A stretch of 20,824 nucleotides of DNA from a virus. The notes below the pieces were generated by a model. That model was given only the letters and a program-made list of their open reading frames with translations. It did not search any database and was not told the origin of the DNA. How positions within the stretch are numbered: position 1 is the stretch's first letter; every line of letters starts with the position of its first letter. Positions 13,872 to 20,553 of the stretch are shown here, piece by piece. The position numbers and the translations under genes were made by a program. The DNA lies in IMG/VR virus record IMGVR_UViG_3300010150_000240, positions 1-20,824 of that record. One strand, written 5' to 3'.

Positions 13872-14264
13872 TTAGTTCCTTGGAACTATTATAGCAGGTC
13901 TTTCTTCAACGAATACAAGTTCTGTGACAAAAGGGGAAATAATCATAAGTGTCACAAAGAAAAGACTAATACCACCCATTCCCATCCAAACTTTACGTTC
14001 GATGGTATTGATTCTAGTAATAGCATCTTCTACTCTACCTTCAAGTTTGTCCCCAAGATCCTCAATATCTCTAGCATTTTCAGCTAAAGACTCTCTGGTA
14101 AAGTCTAGCTTCTCTTCATGAACTGCCAACATTCTGCTGACACTTACACTTAGATCACTTAACTTTTCTATAGTTGTGTCTAACCTGGATAGAACTTCTA
14201 CCATGTTACCCAACTTCTCTTCAAGGACTGCTAACTTAATGTTATCGGGGTCCTTTTCTGGCAT
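13872..14264 (-). CDS. Coiled-coil protein with C-terminal membrane anchor, unknown
   Basis: Of the 130 residues, about 8-90 form a long heptad-like coiled coil (LAVLEEKLGNMVEVLSRLD... and EDLGDKLEGRVEDAITRI). A hydrophobic segment (about 93-112, WMGMGGISLFFVTLMII) follows, then a short tail. The topology resembles small tail-anchored phage proteins found near lysis or tail genes, but no named family can be assigned. The first 23 bases overlap the previous gene, and the last codons contain the predicted primase promoter. Function unknown. Confidence 0.75.
   Translation of the reverse strand: MPEKDPDNIKLAVLEEKLGNMVEVLSRLDTTIEKLSDLSVSVSRMLAVHEEKLDFTRESLAENARDIEDLGDKLEGRVEDAITRINTIERKVWMGMGGISLFFVTLMIISPFVTELVFVEERPAIIVPRN
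13874..13896 (-). promoter_or_regulatory. Extended -10 promoter plus palindrome upstream of primase
   Basis: TGCTATAAT (13888-13896, minus strand) is followed directly by the dyad AGTTCC-N2-GGAACT (13874-13887), which covers the expected start site. No good -35 box is seen. Both lie within the last codons of the upstream gene, about 30 bases before the primase ATG. Confidence 0.45.
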
Positions 14265-14505
14265 TTTTTGCTCCTTTGCTTGGTTTTACTGCTTGTCTGT
14301 AAAACATATTGAGCTTCTTATACTTGCGCTTGCGAAAGTCTACTGGCGCATCATATCCAGCAACTGGACCTTTGGAGTCAGCAGCACCAGAAAAACCAGG
14401 CTTCCCAGGAGAGGATTGAGTAGTCATACCACCAACGGCACCACCACCCATTTCTTCTTTAAGACGCCTATAGCATTCTAGTATTTTGTCTACCTTATTC
14501 TCCAT
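14242..14505 (-). CDS. Small basic Gly-rich protein, unknown
   Basis: The product has 87 residues: a helical N-terminus (MENKVDKILECYRRLKEEMG), a Gly/Ser/Pro-rich flexible middle (GGGAVGGM, SPGKPGFSGAAD), and a strongly basic C-terminus (DFRKRKYKKL ... KPSKGAKNARKGPR). The basic tail may bind nucleic acid or DNA in the head; that is inference. Its ATG is inside the end of the upstream gene (11-base overlap), and its end overlaps the next gene by 23 bases. It looks like a conserved cyanophage gene of unknown role. Confidence 0.7.
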   Translation of the reverse strand: MENKVDKILECYRRLKEEMGGGAVGGMTTQSSPGKPGFSGAADSKGPVAGYDAPVDFRKRKYKKLNMFYRQAVKPSKGAKNARKGPR

Positions 14506-14875
14506 CGATATTCTCCAGTTGGTCCAAACAGTATTGGTCTAGCACTATATCATCAATTACACTTCTAGGAAACTCTGGGAGTTTATGTAAGAAGACGAGA
14601 AAGCTTTTAATGGAAGACCATAAGTCTTTCTCTAAATTGAAAAATAATAGTGGGACTGCCGCATCTCCAAATACATTGAATAGCACTGTCAAATGATTAA
14701 GAATTAAATGTGTCTTCAGAGTATTGTTATTAACGTAACGTCTTAAAAGACGTTTCACATACTTAATCTTTTTCAAGTCTTCTTCAAAGTCTTCACGTGT
14801 AACCGCGTGAGGATTCTCATAATACTTGATAGCAAATAGGAGATAATTATCATCATTTAGTTCTTTGAATTGCAT
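14495..14875 (-). CDS. Conserved phage protein, helical, unknown
   Basis: The 126-residue product begins MQFKELNDDNYLLFAIKYYE and has YVKRLLRRY and a hydrophobic helical middle (LILNHLTVLFNVFGDAAVPLLFF). That middle is probably a buried helix bundle rather than membrane-spanning. A strong ribosome site (TAGGGG) precedes the ATG. From memory, similar small proteins occur in T4-like marine phages near structural genes. It overlaps the following gene by 11 bases. No catalytic motif is seen. Confidence 0.7.
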   Translation of the reverse strand: MQFKELNDDNYLLFAIKYYENPHAVTREDFEEDLKKIKYVKRLLRRYVNNNTLKTHLILNHLTVLFNVFGDAAVPLLFFNLEKDLWSSIKSFLVFLHKLPEFPRSVIDDIVLDQYCLDQLENIDGE

Positions 14876-14906
14876 AATCCCCTAAGCATATGTCACATAT
14901 ACAATA

Positions 14907-15422
14907 TTAAGTAGTGGGGTACGGACGATTACCTGTCGCAATTCCAGATTGAGCAACAAAAGTTTCTGTCTTTGTGCGAAGATTGCCATGCATATCAACA
15001 TAAGTCATAATACCAACCCAACCAGCGTGGAATCCACCAGTAGTTGTTGTTAGTCCAGCGGCAGCAACACCAGCAGTAGATACACCAGCTAGAACTTGAG
15101 TACGACCTAGGCTTCCATCAGCAGAACTAGGAGCATAACCTGGATCATTCTTTAGACTAATAGGCTGTGTCGCATATGTGGCAGGATAGGTTCCAGCTGC
15201 TACAGCAGACATCTTACCTACACGATAAAGATCTGTAGAGATTTCGGCTTCTAATGTTACGAAACCAGATTCGCCACCATCTAGGATAGCAGAAGTTCCT
15301 GTTGCAATACCACTAGCACTTAGTCCCGCTGCTGATGCGGTCCAAAACTCAGAGCTAGCTGTACCGACAACGGTTACTGGGCTAGGTCCGGTTATATTAT
15401 CTTGAGTTCCCCAGAGTGACAT
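14907..15422 (-). CDS. Probable virion structural protein (MSLWG family)
   Basis: The 171-residue protein is very rich in Gly, Ala, Ser and Thr, with no charged helices, typical of beta-rich virion surface or fibre-like proteins. It begins MSLWGTQDNITGP and ends with WVGIMTYVDMHGNLRTKTET and VAQSGIATGNR. From memory, both ends recur in cyanophage proteins starting MSLWGNxD, found with structural genes. The promoter at 15458-15465 is a perfect late octamer, supporting expression with virion genes. Exact location in the particle is unknown. Confidence 0.75.
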   Translation of the reverse strand: MSLWGTQDNITGPSPVTVVGTASSEFWTASAAGLSASGIATGTSAILDGGESGFVTLEAEISTDLYRVGKMSAVAAGTYPATYATQPISLKNDPGYAPSSADGSLGRTQVLAGVSTAGVAAAGLTTTTGGFHAGWVGIMTYVDMHGNLRTKTETFVAQSGIATGNRPYPTT

Positions 15423-15457
15423 GTTCTGTTCCTTTTGTAATTTAATTACCGTAGTTT

Positions 15458-15465
15458 TATTTATA
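15458..15465 (-). promoter_or_regulatory. Late promoter (TATAAATA)
   Basis: A perfect T4 late promoter octamer lies on the minus strand 36 bases before the structural gene at 15422. It is placed just 2 bases after the T-tract of the preceding terminator. Confidence 0.75.
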
Positions 15466-15467
15466 AT

Positions 15468-15496
15468 AAAAAAAAGACCCAGTTTTTTGGGTCTTT
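15468..15496 (-). terminator. Rho-independent terminator
   Basis: On the minus strand AAAGACCCA (15496-15488) pairs with TGGGTCTTT (15481-15473), with a 6-base loop and eight T residues (15475-15468). It ends the transcript of the two small genes at 15500-15846. Confidence 0.92.
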
Positions 15497-15499
15497 AAA

Positions 15500-15673
15500 T
15501 TACTTAAAAAATATTCTTCGCATAGAGCGGAGAATGTATTCAAGTATATCTAATAATAATGATAGTACTCCATTTGCCTTCACAAGTTTTGTTTTACCTA
15601 GAGCTTCAGATAGAATCAGAAGTCCTGTAATAATCCAAAATGTAGTATGTGATAAGGCAAAACATTCAATCAC
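15500..15673 (-). CDS. Small membrane protein with GTG start, 57 residues
   Basis: The frame starts at GTG 15671-15673, which overlaps the TGA of the upstream gene as GTGA, and ends TAA at 15500-15502. The product starts MIECFALSHTTFWIITGLLI, giving one membrane segment (about 9-22). KLVKANGVLSLLLDILEYIL and a basic tail (RSMRRIFFK) follow. Tight coupling and the terminator right after it support a real gene. It is a holin-sized protein, but a single segment is not proof of that role. Confidence 0.65.
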   Translation of the reverse strand: MIECFALSHTTFWIITGLLILSEALGKTKLVKANGVLSLLLDILEYILRSMRRIFFK

Positions 15674-15846
15674 TTAACTTCGCTAGGAAGTAGTGCTTTA
15701 CGGACGGTAGCGACAACTAGGTCATCGATATCGTTATCGGTGGAGGCAGCATAACGCTCAAGTAGCTCAACTACTAGACGCTTTACTTCAGCAGAATCAC
15801 GGAGCCACATAAGAACGGGCTTGAATAGTTCTACTAGCTTAGACAT
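15670..15846 (-). CDS. Small unknown helical protein, 58 residues
   Basis: ATG at 15844-15846 gives a frame ending TGA at 15670-15672. The product starts MSKLVELFKPVLMWLRDSAE and continues through VKRLVVELLERYAAS to an acidic DNDIDDLV and ALLPSEVK end. It is probably all helical. It is the first gene behind the late promoter at 15872-15879 and is coupled by GTGA to the small membrane gene, so the two may act together. No family is named. Confidence 0.7.
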   Translation of the reverse strand: MSKLVELFKPVLMWLRDSAEVKRLVVELLERYAASTDNDIDDLVVATVRKALLPSEVK

Positions 15847-15871
15847 AGGGGTTACCTATAAACTGCACCTT

Positions 15872-15879
15872 TATTTATA
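15872..15879 (-). promoter_or_regulatory. Late promoter (TATAAATA)
   Basis: This perfect late octamer lies 26 bases upstream of the ATG at 15846. It shares the TAA stop codon (15875-15877) of the 586-residue gene. Confidence 0.7.
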
Positions 15880-17635
15880 CACCAGATCCGTTAGGAACGG
15901 TTCCCTTATCGAAAGGCAACTCAGGACCATCTGGAGCATTAGGTCTACGGTCTCCAGGAGCTTCACCAGCATTCTTATAACGCTTGGGCTTACCCTTTGG
16001 ATTCATTACTCCAGGCTCACCTTCAGGATCTTTCTCAGGATCAATCATTTCCTTCGTAGGACCTGTTGCGTTGTTACGACTATATTCTAGGATAGGCATA
16101 CCAGACTCATCAATCTTTGCCTTTTTCTTTTTGGGCTTCTCCTCTTTCTTGTCTTCACAGACACACTCAGGAGTTCCACACTTAGGGCAGCATTCTTCAG
16201 AAACTAGGTTCCTGATCTGACTACGTAACTCTTCACTTACAGATGTACCACGTAGGCGACCCTGTGCGACACTTTGATTGTGATCAGTGATGATAGATTC
16301 ATCAATAACAGGCATCAACTTTATGTTTGACTTGTTATCAACACCCTTGCCTGTTAGCTTTTTCCTTTCACGCTCACCCTGGTTCTCACGACCAGCGTCA
16401 ACTAAGTCAGCTTCAGATACAAAGTCTTCACCAATAGAAGACTTCTTCTTCTTAAAGTCAACCGCCATACGACGCTTGTAGAGGTCTTTGATCTTGTCCT
16501 CGTCACGTCCATACTTTTTGGACTTTCCTCTCTCAATTTCCTCCTCTCTGCCTAACTTAGCACCCTTGGCTTTACGCTTTTCGGTGGGGTCAGGCTTCCA
16601 CTCTTCTTTAGTCTCTACTTTTTTTTTTGACTCTGCTCTCTTGTAAGCGGGGTTGCCTGCTTTGAGACGCTTGTATGCTTCGGTATTACCTCTCTCGTCA
16701 GCATCAGTGACTTCATATCTTTCAGCCAACTTAGCAGCACGAAGTTCTAGGTACTGTTCCCAAGCAGACTCCTTCTTTACACCAGGCTCTTTAGCTGGGC
16801 GATCCTTCATACTATGTGTAAAACTGGATCTGTGATCTTCTGGGGGATGAGTGCCGTCCTTACCAGTTCTCTTACCACCGTAAGTATCGCGGCGGGGGTC
16901 TTCACCGCGCTCAATAGCACCACGGATGCTAGACATTTTAAATGACTTGTTCTTAGCATCGCCTCTTCCACCACCTTTTTGGCTAGTGGATTTCTTCATA
17001 TGCTTGTTTTCTTGGTCCTTCATTTTCTGTAGGTTGGCTTCTTTCTTGCCTTCCTCTAGCTCAAACTCTTCCTTACGAGTGTCCTGTCCGTCAGGCTTAC
17101 CACCCATCTTGCGTTGAATGGCGTTGTGGACTACACCAGCGTGCTCTTTAGAAGAAGACTCAACTTTACCGTCTCCATCGCGGTCACCACCACCACCTTT
17201 AGCAGCTGCTGTCCTGCTACCATCATTGTCTTCCCCAGTTGCGCCGTGGTCAGTCAACTCAACAGAAGCAATATTGGGGTTGGCACGTAGCTCAGCAATT
17301 TTCTGACGAGTAGCGTAGCGGACATAGCTTGAGTTAGAACTACGATCCTTCACACGAACCTTATACTTTGTTCCTTCTCCAGTCTCTTTAGTATCAACTT
17401 CATGGATATCTTCTACTCCAGTTACGAATATCGCCTTAAATGCGCTAGTCAATGAGTCTTCAGCCATTTCTTTCAAGGTATAATCCTCAAAGAAGGCAGC
17501 CTTTAGAGCAGCAGCATCTTCAATGCTCATATCAGCTTCATAAAAGAAGGCAGTCAATGCTTCGGTATGAGTTAGATTTTCAGTCTCGGCAAGAGTTTTT
17601 ACTAACTCAATTGCCTCAGTGATTTGGAATTCCAT
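15875..17635 (-). CDS. Large charged, probably virion-associated protein with Cys cluster
   Basis: The product has 586 residues. The N-terminal about 90 are acidic and helical (ELVKTLAETENLTHTEALTA, FFEDYTLKEMAEDS). A compact segment follows with KYKVRVKDRSSNSSYVRYAT and then RQKIAELRANPNIASVELT. Most of the rest (about 140-470) is low-complexity Lys/Glu/Arg/Gly sequence, likely disordered. Near residues 478-491 is CCPKCGTPECVCE, a possible zinc knuckle. The end is Pro/Gly-rich. Its late promoter (17676-17683) and neighbours suggest a late, possibly internal head or scaffold-type protein; this is inference. Similar proteins occur in cyanophages without known role, from memory. Confidence 0.75.
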   Translation of the reverse strand: MEFQITEAIELVKTLAETENLTHTEALTAFFYEADMSIEDAAALKAAFFEDYTLKEMAEDSLTSAFKAIFVTGVEDIHEVDTKETGEGTKYKVRVKDRSSNSSYVRYATRQKIAELRANPNIASVELTDHGATGEDNDGSRTAAAKGGGGDRDGDGKVESSSKEHAGVVHNAIQRKMGGKPDGQDTRKEEFELEEGKKEANLQKMKDQENKHMKKSTSQKGGGRGDAKNKSFKMSSIRGAIERGEDPRRDTYGGKRTGKDGTHPPEDHRSSFTHSMKDRPAKEPGVKKESAWEQYLELRAAKLAERYEVTDADERGNTEAYKRLKAGNPAYKRAESKKKVETKEEWKPDPTEKRKAKGAKLGREEEIERGKSKKYGRDEDKIKDLYKRRMAVDFKKKKSSIGEDFVSEADLVDAGRENQGERERKKLTGKGVDNKSNIKLMPVIDESIITDHNQSVAQGRLRGTSVSEELRSQIRNLVSEECCPKCGTPECVCEDKKEEKPKKKKAKIDESGMPILEYSRNNATGPTKEMIDPEKDPEGEPGVMNPKGKPKRYKNAGEAPGDRRPNAPDGPELPFDKGTVPNGSGV

Positions 17636-17675
17636 TTATCTAAAATAAGCAGGGCGTGGGGTTTCTTCGTAGTTT

Positions 17676-17683
17676 TATTTATA
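17676..17683 (-). promoter_or_regulatory. Late promoter (TATAAATA)
   Basis: This perfect late octamer lies in the 60-base gap after the nucleotidyltransferase gene, 41 bases before the start of the 586-residue gene. Confidence 0.7.
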
Positions 17684-17695
17684 TAAGTTCTTAAT

Positions 17696-18967
17696 CTATG
17701 AAAACTTAGATAAAAATTGTGTAAAGCTATTAACTTTAGATTGGGGTGTATTAGTTGGATTGTTATAACTAACATCCTGTGTCCAGGTCTTAAACATCTT
17801 ATCATCCTCTGTAACACAAATTAGATAATTAGCTCCTGTCCTAACAATTTCAGCATACATTCCAGTGGTATCGTGAGTTATCATATCGCCAATATTAAAT
17901 ATATTGCCATTGACATACTCTTCTCTCAATTCCAATAAGTGTAACTTCGGCGCTATTTCCCAGTTTTCGGAAACGGCAGCTTCCTTTGGAGTAACTCCCA
18001 TAGCATCTTGAAGCTCGGTAAATATTCCAAGTAGAACTTCATTGCCTAGAGATTTAGGCATACCTTTCTTAAAGGAAACAAAGTCATTGTCTTTGGCTGC
18101 CTTACGCATCTTAGAGGCAGACATCCCATCAGTATCATCTGAATCGGGATCGCGATCACCAGCATTTATAACTTCAATATTATCAAATTGATAAGTAGAT
18201 CCATTATACTTATTGGCTAGCTTCTCAAACTGACCAACTCGGTCTCCGCCCCCAACAATGCGCACATTAGCATAGCCATCGTTGTGTGCCTTACGCATAA
18301 CATCAAAAATGGTACGGTTTGCCGCATCATTTACAATTTTTTCTGCGTGGTCTGGATATAGCTGACGCATCATAGCAGCTTTACGATCAACTCCTAATGG
18401 ATTTTTTTTCTTGTCCTCAGAACGAGAAGGGATAATCATATAGTCATTATCATCAGAGCTAGAAGCCACCTTATCCATAAGCTTCTGGTGTCCCACGGTA
18501 GGTGGGTTGAAGCGCCCAAAGGCAAGAGTGAGTGTGCCTTTAGTCTTGGGAACATCAGCGGGGTACTGTTGCTCTGTGGGAGCAGCAGCGGCAGGTTGAG
18601 CTGCTTGCTGAGCTTGCGCTGGGGCGGCAGCAGCATCCTGTGCGGTTACTTCGGGCGCTACTGCTCCTTTATCAGCTTGGGCTTGTGTAGCGCCTTCTGT
18701 GTCCTTTACACGGGTGCCTAGGGCAGCACCACCAGCAGCTTCTTCACCAGAAGTAGCTTTATCAGCTGCACTCTGATTTGGGTCTCTACCGTCTGGGTTT
18801 TGATTGGAGTTAAAGAACTCCAGCCCATCACCTTTAGTCTTGGCAACAAACTCACCGCGCTCATCATACCAGCCACCGTGACCGTCACTACGCAAACCCA
18901 TCTTAGTGGCTTGCTGAACGGCTTTGGATTGCTTGGCTTCAAATAGAAAACTTAGGAATGATTTCAT
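17696..18967 (-). CDS. Nucleotidyltransferase with phage head-type N-terminus
   Basis: The 423-residue protein has three parts. Residues 1-52 begin MKSFLSFLFEAKQ and include SDGHGGWYDERGEFVAKTKG, a module I recall from other cyanophage proteins. The first residues resemble T4 capsid-targeting peptides (MKTYQEFIAEA), and LFE fits the gp21 protease site (I/L-x-E). Residues 53-140 are an Ala/Gln-rich linker. Residues 145-325 are a nucleotidyltransferase fold: GRFNPPTVGH (151-160, TxGH in place of HxGH), VGGGDR (238-243) and SASKMRK (283-289, the ISSTxxR-like motif). Residues about 335-423 hold a small beta domain (GNIFNIGDMITHDTTGMYAE). Such enzymes join NMP groups, e.g. in NAD or CDP-compound synthesis. 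Substrate unknown. Confidence 0.85.
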   Translation of the reverse strand: MKSFLSFLFEAKQSKAVQQATKMGLRSDGHGGWYDERGEFVAKTKGDGLEFFNSNQNPDGRDPNQSAADKATSGEEAAGGAALGTRVKDTEGATQAQADKGAVAPEVTAQDAAAAPAQAQQAAQPAAAAPTEQQYPADVPKTKGTLTLAFGRFNPPTVGHQKLMDKVASSSDDNDYMIIPSRSEDKKKNPLGVDRKAAMMRQLYPDHAEKIVNDAANRTIFDVMRKAHNDGYANVRIVGGGDRVGQFEKLANKYNGSTYQFDNIEVINAGDRDPDSDDTDGMSASKMRKAAKDNDFVSFKKGMPKSLGNEVLLGIFTELQDAMGVTPKEAAVSENWEIAPKLHLLELREEYVNGNIFNIGDMITHDTTGMYAEIVRTGANYLICVTEDDKMFKTWTQDVSYNNPTNTPQSKVNSFTQFLSKFS

Positions 18968-18968
18968 C

Positions 18969-19436
18969 TCAATTAGATTTTAATTTATCCAGTTCGCCCT
19001 GTGCTAATCGAATGCTTAGGAATGCTATCACAAATGCATCGATATAATCAGAGTTGTCGAAAATCACTGTAGTAATAATCTTTATATATTTATCACTACT
19101 AATTCCATAATAATTTGACTTCGCATTTTCCTTAAAATTAGTTTCTACAAATTCAATATATTCTTTTGCGGTTGACTTTGGGACTGCTAAGAAAGTTCCT
19201 TTATCGACCTTCTTCCCAAAATAAGATGCAAAGCTTGAGCCAATGTCGATACTGAAGAGATTATCTTCCCTGGTAATAATGTCTCTGAATTTTTTACACT
19301 TATTAACAGCAGCACTAGCTCTGCGAATATGTGGAGCAATCTTAAATTTCCTATGAATTGGAAGTTTAGATGATGCATCTTTCAATAATTTAATTGGATC
19401 CTCTTTGGTGAAGAGGGCATACTCAAAGTCAAGCAT
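18969..19436 (-). CDS. Unknown protein, 155 residues
   Basis: Start chosen: ATG 19434-19436 (MLDFEYALFTKEDP), just after the stop of the oxygenase gene; a longer frame would need a TTG start and a 32-base overlap. It has a basic, helical N-terminal half (KFKIAPHIRRASAAVNKCKK) and later YGISSDKYIKIITTVIF and ALSIRLAQGEL-like helical stretches. It looks like a soluble mixed alpha/beta protein with no motif I can name. It ends one base before the nucleotidyltransferase ATG, so the two are probably co-translated. Possibly a virion or baseplate-related protein by position only. Confidence 0.6.
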   Translation of the reverse strand: MLDFEYALFTKEDPIKLLKDASSKLPIHRKFKIAPHIRRASAAVNKCKKFRDIITREDNLFSIDIGSSFASYFGKKVDKGTFLAVPKSTAKEYIEFVETNFKENAKSNYYGISSDKYIKIITTVIFDNSDYIDAFVIAFLSIRLAQGELDKLKSN

Positions 19437-19443
19437 AATGAAT

Positions 19444-19977
19444 TTAACGTAATTGTGGTCCGTGTGCCCAGGCAACTATAGCATATCTCTCACCTTCTGT
19501 GATTGGTTCAACCTTATGGGCGACACGAGAATCAAAAACCAATACACTACCAACTTCTTTAGACATAGTTGACTGTAGATTCTGCCAATCAAGAATGTGT
19601 AATTCACCACCATTGTAATCCCAAGCATCACTAAGTTGTATAGACATACTCAACTTCCTATCACCTTCTGGATTAGCAGATAAACCATAATCACAGTGCC
19701 ATTTATATTGACCACCTGGGGTATATCTCAATAATTGAATTTCAAAAGTACCATATAAATCATAGTTATAATACTTTTTATTAATTGTAACCATCGATCG
19801 TACAATATGACGTTCAATTGGATGGGCGTGTGGTATTGGATGTACATCAACAGAATGATACTGATGACCCATATACTCTTGACTAACTGGTACGTAATTA
19901 TCAGCTTGATTTGCGTATGATTGAAGTTCCCCCACAATTTCAGAATTTAAAAGACTCTCGTAAAATGCTTCAGCCAT
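19444..19977 (-). CDS. 2-oxoglutarate/Fe(II) oxygenase, single domain
   Basis: The start ATG 19977 (MAEAFYESLLNSE) follows the previous stop by 26 bases; a longer in-frame start would overlap that gene. The 177 residues show a full set of catalytic residues: His94-x-Asp96 in KWHCDYG, His154 in AHKVEPI, and Arg164 in GERYAIVAW. RYTPGGQYKWHCD, NGGELHI and the buried VGSVLVFDSRVAHK are typical of PiuC/prolyl-hydroxylase-like phage enzymes. It is closely similar in motif layout to the C-terminal half of the double oxygenase at 6505-7572 (RYTPGGKYDYHTD, HKIEEI, RYAIV). Substrate unknown. Confidence 0.88.
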   Translation of the reverse strand: MAEAFYESLLNSEIVGELQSYANQADNYVPVSQEYMGHQYHSVDVHPIPHAHPIERHIVRSMVTINKKYYNYDLYGTFEIQLLRYTPGGQYKWHCDYGLSANPEGDRKLSMSIQLSDAWDYNGGELHILDWQNLQSTMSKEVGSVLVFDSRVAHKVEPITEGERYAIVAWAHGPQLR

Positions 19978-20003
19978 GGTAATAAAAATAGTAGTTGGTG
20001 GTA

Positions 20004-20321
20004 TTAATCTCTCTGTCTCCAATCATCGGAGTCGTCTCTACTGAACCACTCAACGATTTCTTCAGGTGTATCAAAGCCGCTTCTGTGATTGCTTGGATCT
20101 GGATCACCCAGGTCCATCCGATTTAAAAAATCATCTAACCCACCCTCTGGCGTCTCACCAGATAATGCCTTTCTTCTAGCTCTTCTCAAGATCTCACCAG
20201 CTGATTTATTTGCTTTGGCTAGCTTATCTGCCCAAATCATTTCGGTTAATTCAACAGGCTCACCTTTTTCAATGCGAGCTGCTACAAATTCCAATCGTAA
20301 TCTCAACTTGGTTGATAACAT
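20004..20321 (-). CDS. Conserved T4-like cyanophage protein, unknown
   Basis: The 105-residue product has a basic helical N-terminus (MLSTKLRLRLEFVAARIEKG, then EMIWADKLAKANKSAGEILR). The acidic C-terminal part carries GDPDPSNHRSGF and a terminal DDWRQRD. From memory, this start, the WADKLAKAN segment and the DPDPSNHR end recur in many cyanophage genomes, always as a hypothetical protein. It is the first protein gene after the tRNA cluster and may be read from the promoter at 20525-20553. Helical, basic and acidic halves could suit a nucleic-acid or polymerase-binding protein, but that is speculative. Confidence 0.75.
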   Translation of the reverse strand: MLSTKLRLRLEFVAARIEKGEPVELTEMIWADKLAKANKSAGEILRRARRKALSGETPEGGLDDFLNRMDLGDPDPSNHRSGFDTPEEIVEWFSRDDSDDWRQRD

Positions 20322-20361
20322 AATATTTTTTCATACACCATATTTAGTGGTGGACTTGAAA

Positions 20362-20434
20362 CTGGCGCGGTAGGACTCGAACCTACGACCACAGAGTTAA
20401 CAGCTCCGCGCTCTACCAACTGAGCTACGCGCCA
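20362..20434 (-). tRNA. tRNA-Asn(GTT)
   Basis: A 73-base cloverleaf: 7-bp acceptor TGGCGCG/CGCGCCA fully paired, D stem GCTC/GAGC, anticodon stem CGGAG/CTCTG with loop CTGTTAA (anticodon GTT), T arm GTAGG-TTCGAGT-CCTAC, discriminator G. No CCA is encoded. It starts one base after the CCA of tRNA-Arg. Confidence 0.95.
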
Positions 20435-20435
20435 A

Positions 20436-20510
20436 TGGTGGAGAATAACGGAATCGAACCGATGACATCCAGTATCGGAAACTGGCGTTCTGCCTCTGAA
20501 CTAATCCCCC
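20436..20510 (-). tRNA. tRNA-Arg(CCG), CCA encoded
   Basis: The acceptor GGGGGAT/ATTCTCC pairs with two G-T pairs. D stem GTTC/GAAC; anticodon stem CCAGT/ACTGG with loop TTCCGAT, giving anticodon CCG (codon CGG). The T arm ATCGG-TTCGATT-CCGTT has one T-T mismatch. Discriminator A (20439) is followed by an encoded CCA (20436-20438). The CCG anticodon is unusual for a phage of this base composition. Confidence 0.85.
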
Positions 20511-20524
20511 ATTCTTTGGTATTT

Positions 20525-20553
20525 AGTATACCGGGTTTGACGTAAAACGTCAA
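20525..20553 (-). promoter_or_regulatory. Sigma70-type promoter inside the tRNA cluster, with dyad
   Basis: The minus strand has TTGACG (20548-20553), a 17-base spacer and TATACT (20525-20530). Transcription would start about 8 bases before tRNA-Arg. The -35 is half of a perfect inverted repeat TTGACGT-N3-ACGTCAA (20537-20553) that begins directly after tRNA-Asp. Confidence 0.7.

Noticed and set aside
13731-14087. 118-codon plus-strand frame across primase and the coiled-coil gene
   Set aside because: Crosses two well-supported minus-strand genes; a chance opening.
18969-19475. Longer version of the 155-residue gene starting at 19475
   Set aside because: It needs a TTG start and a 32-base overlap with the oxygenase; an ATG just after that stop fits better.
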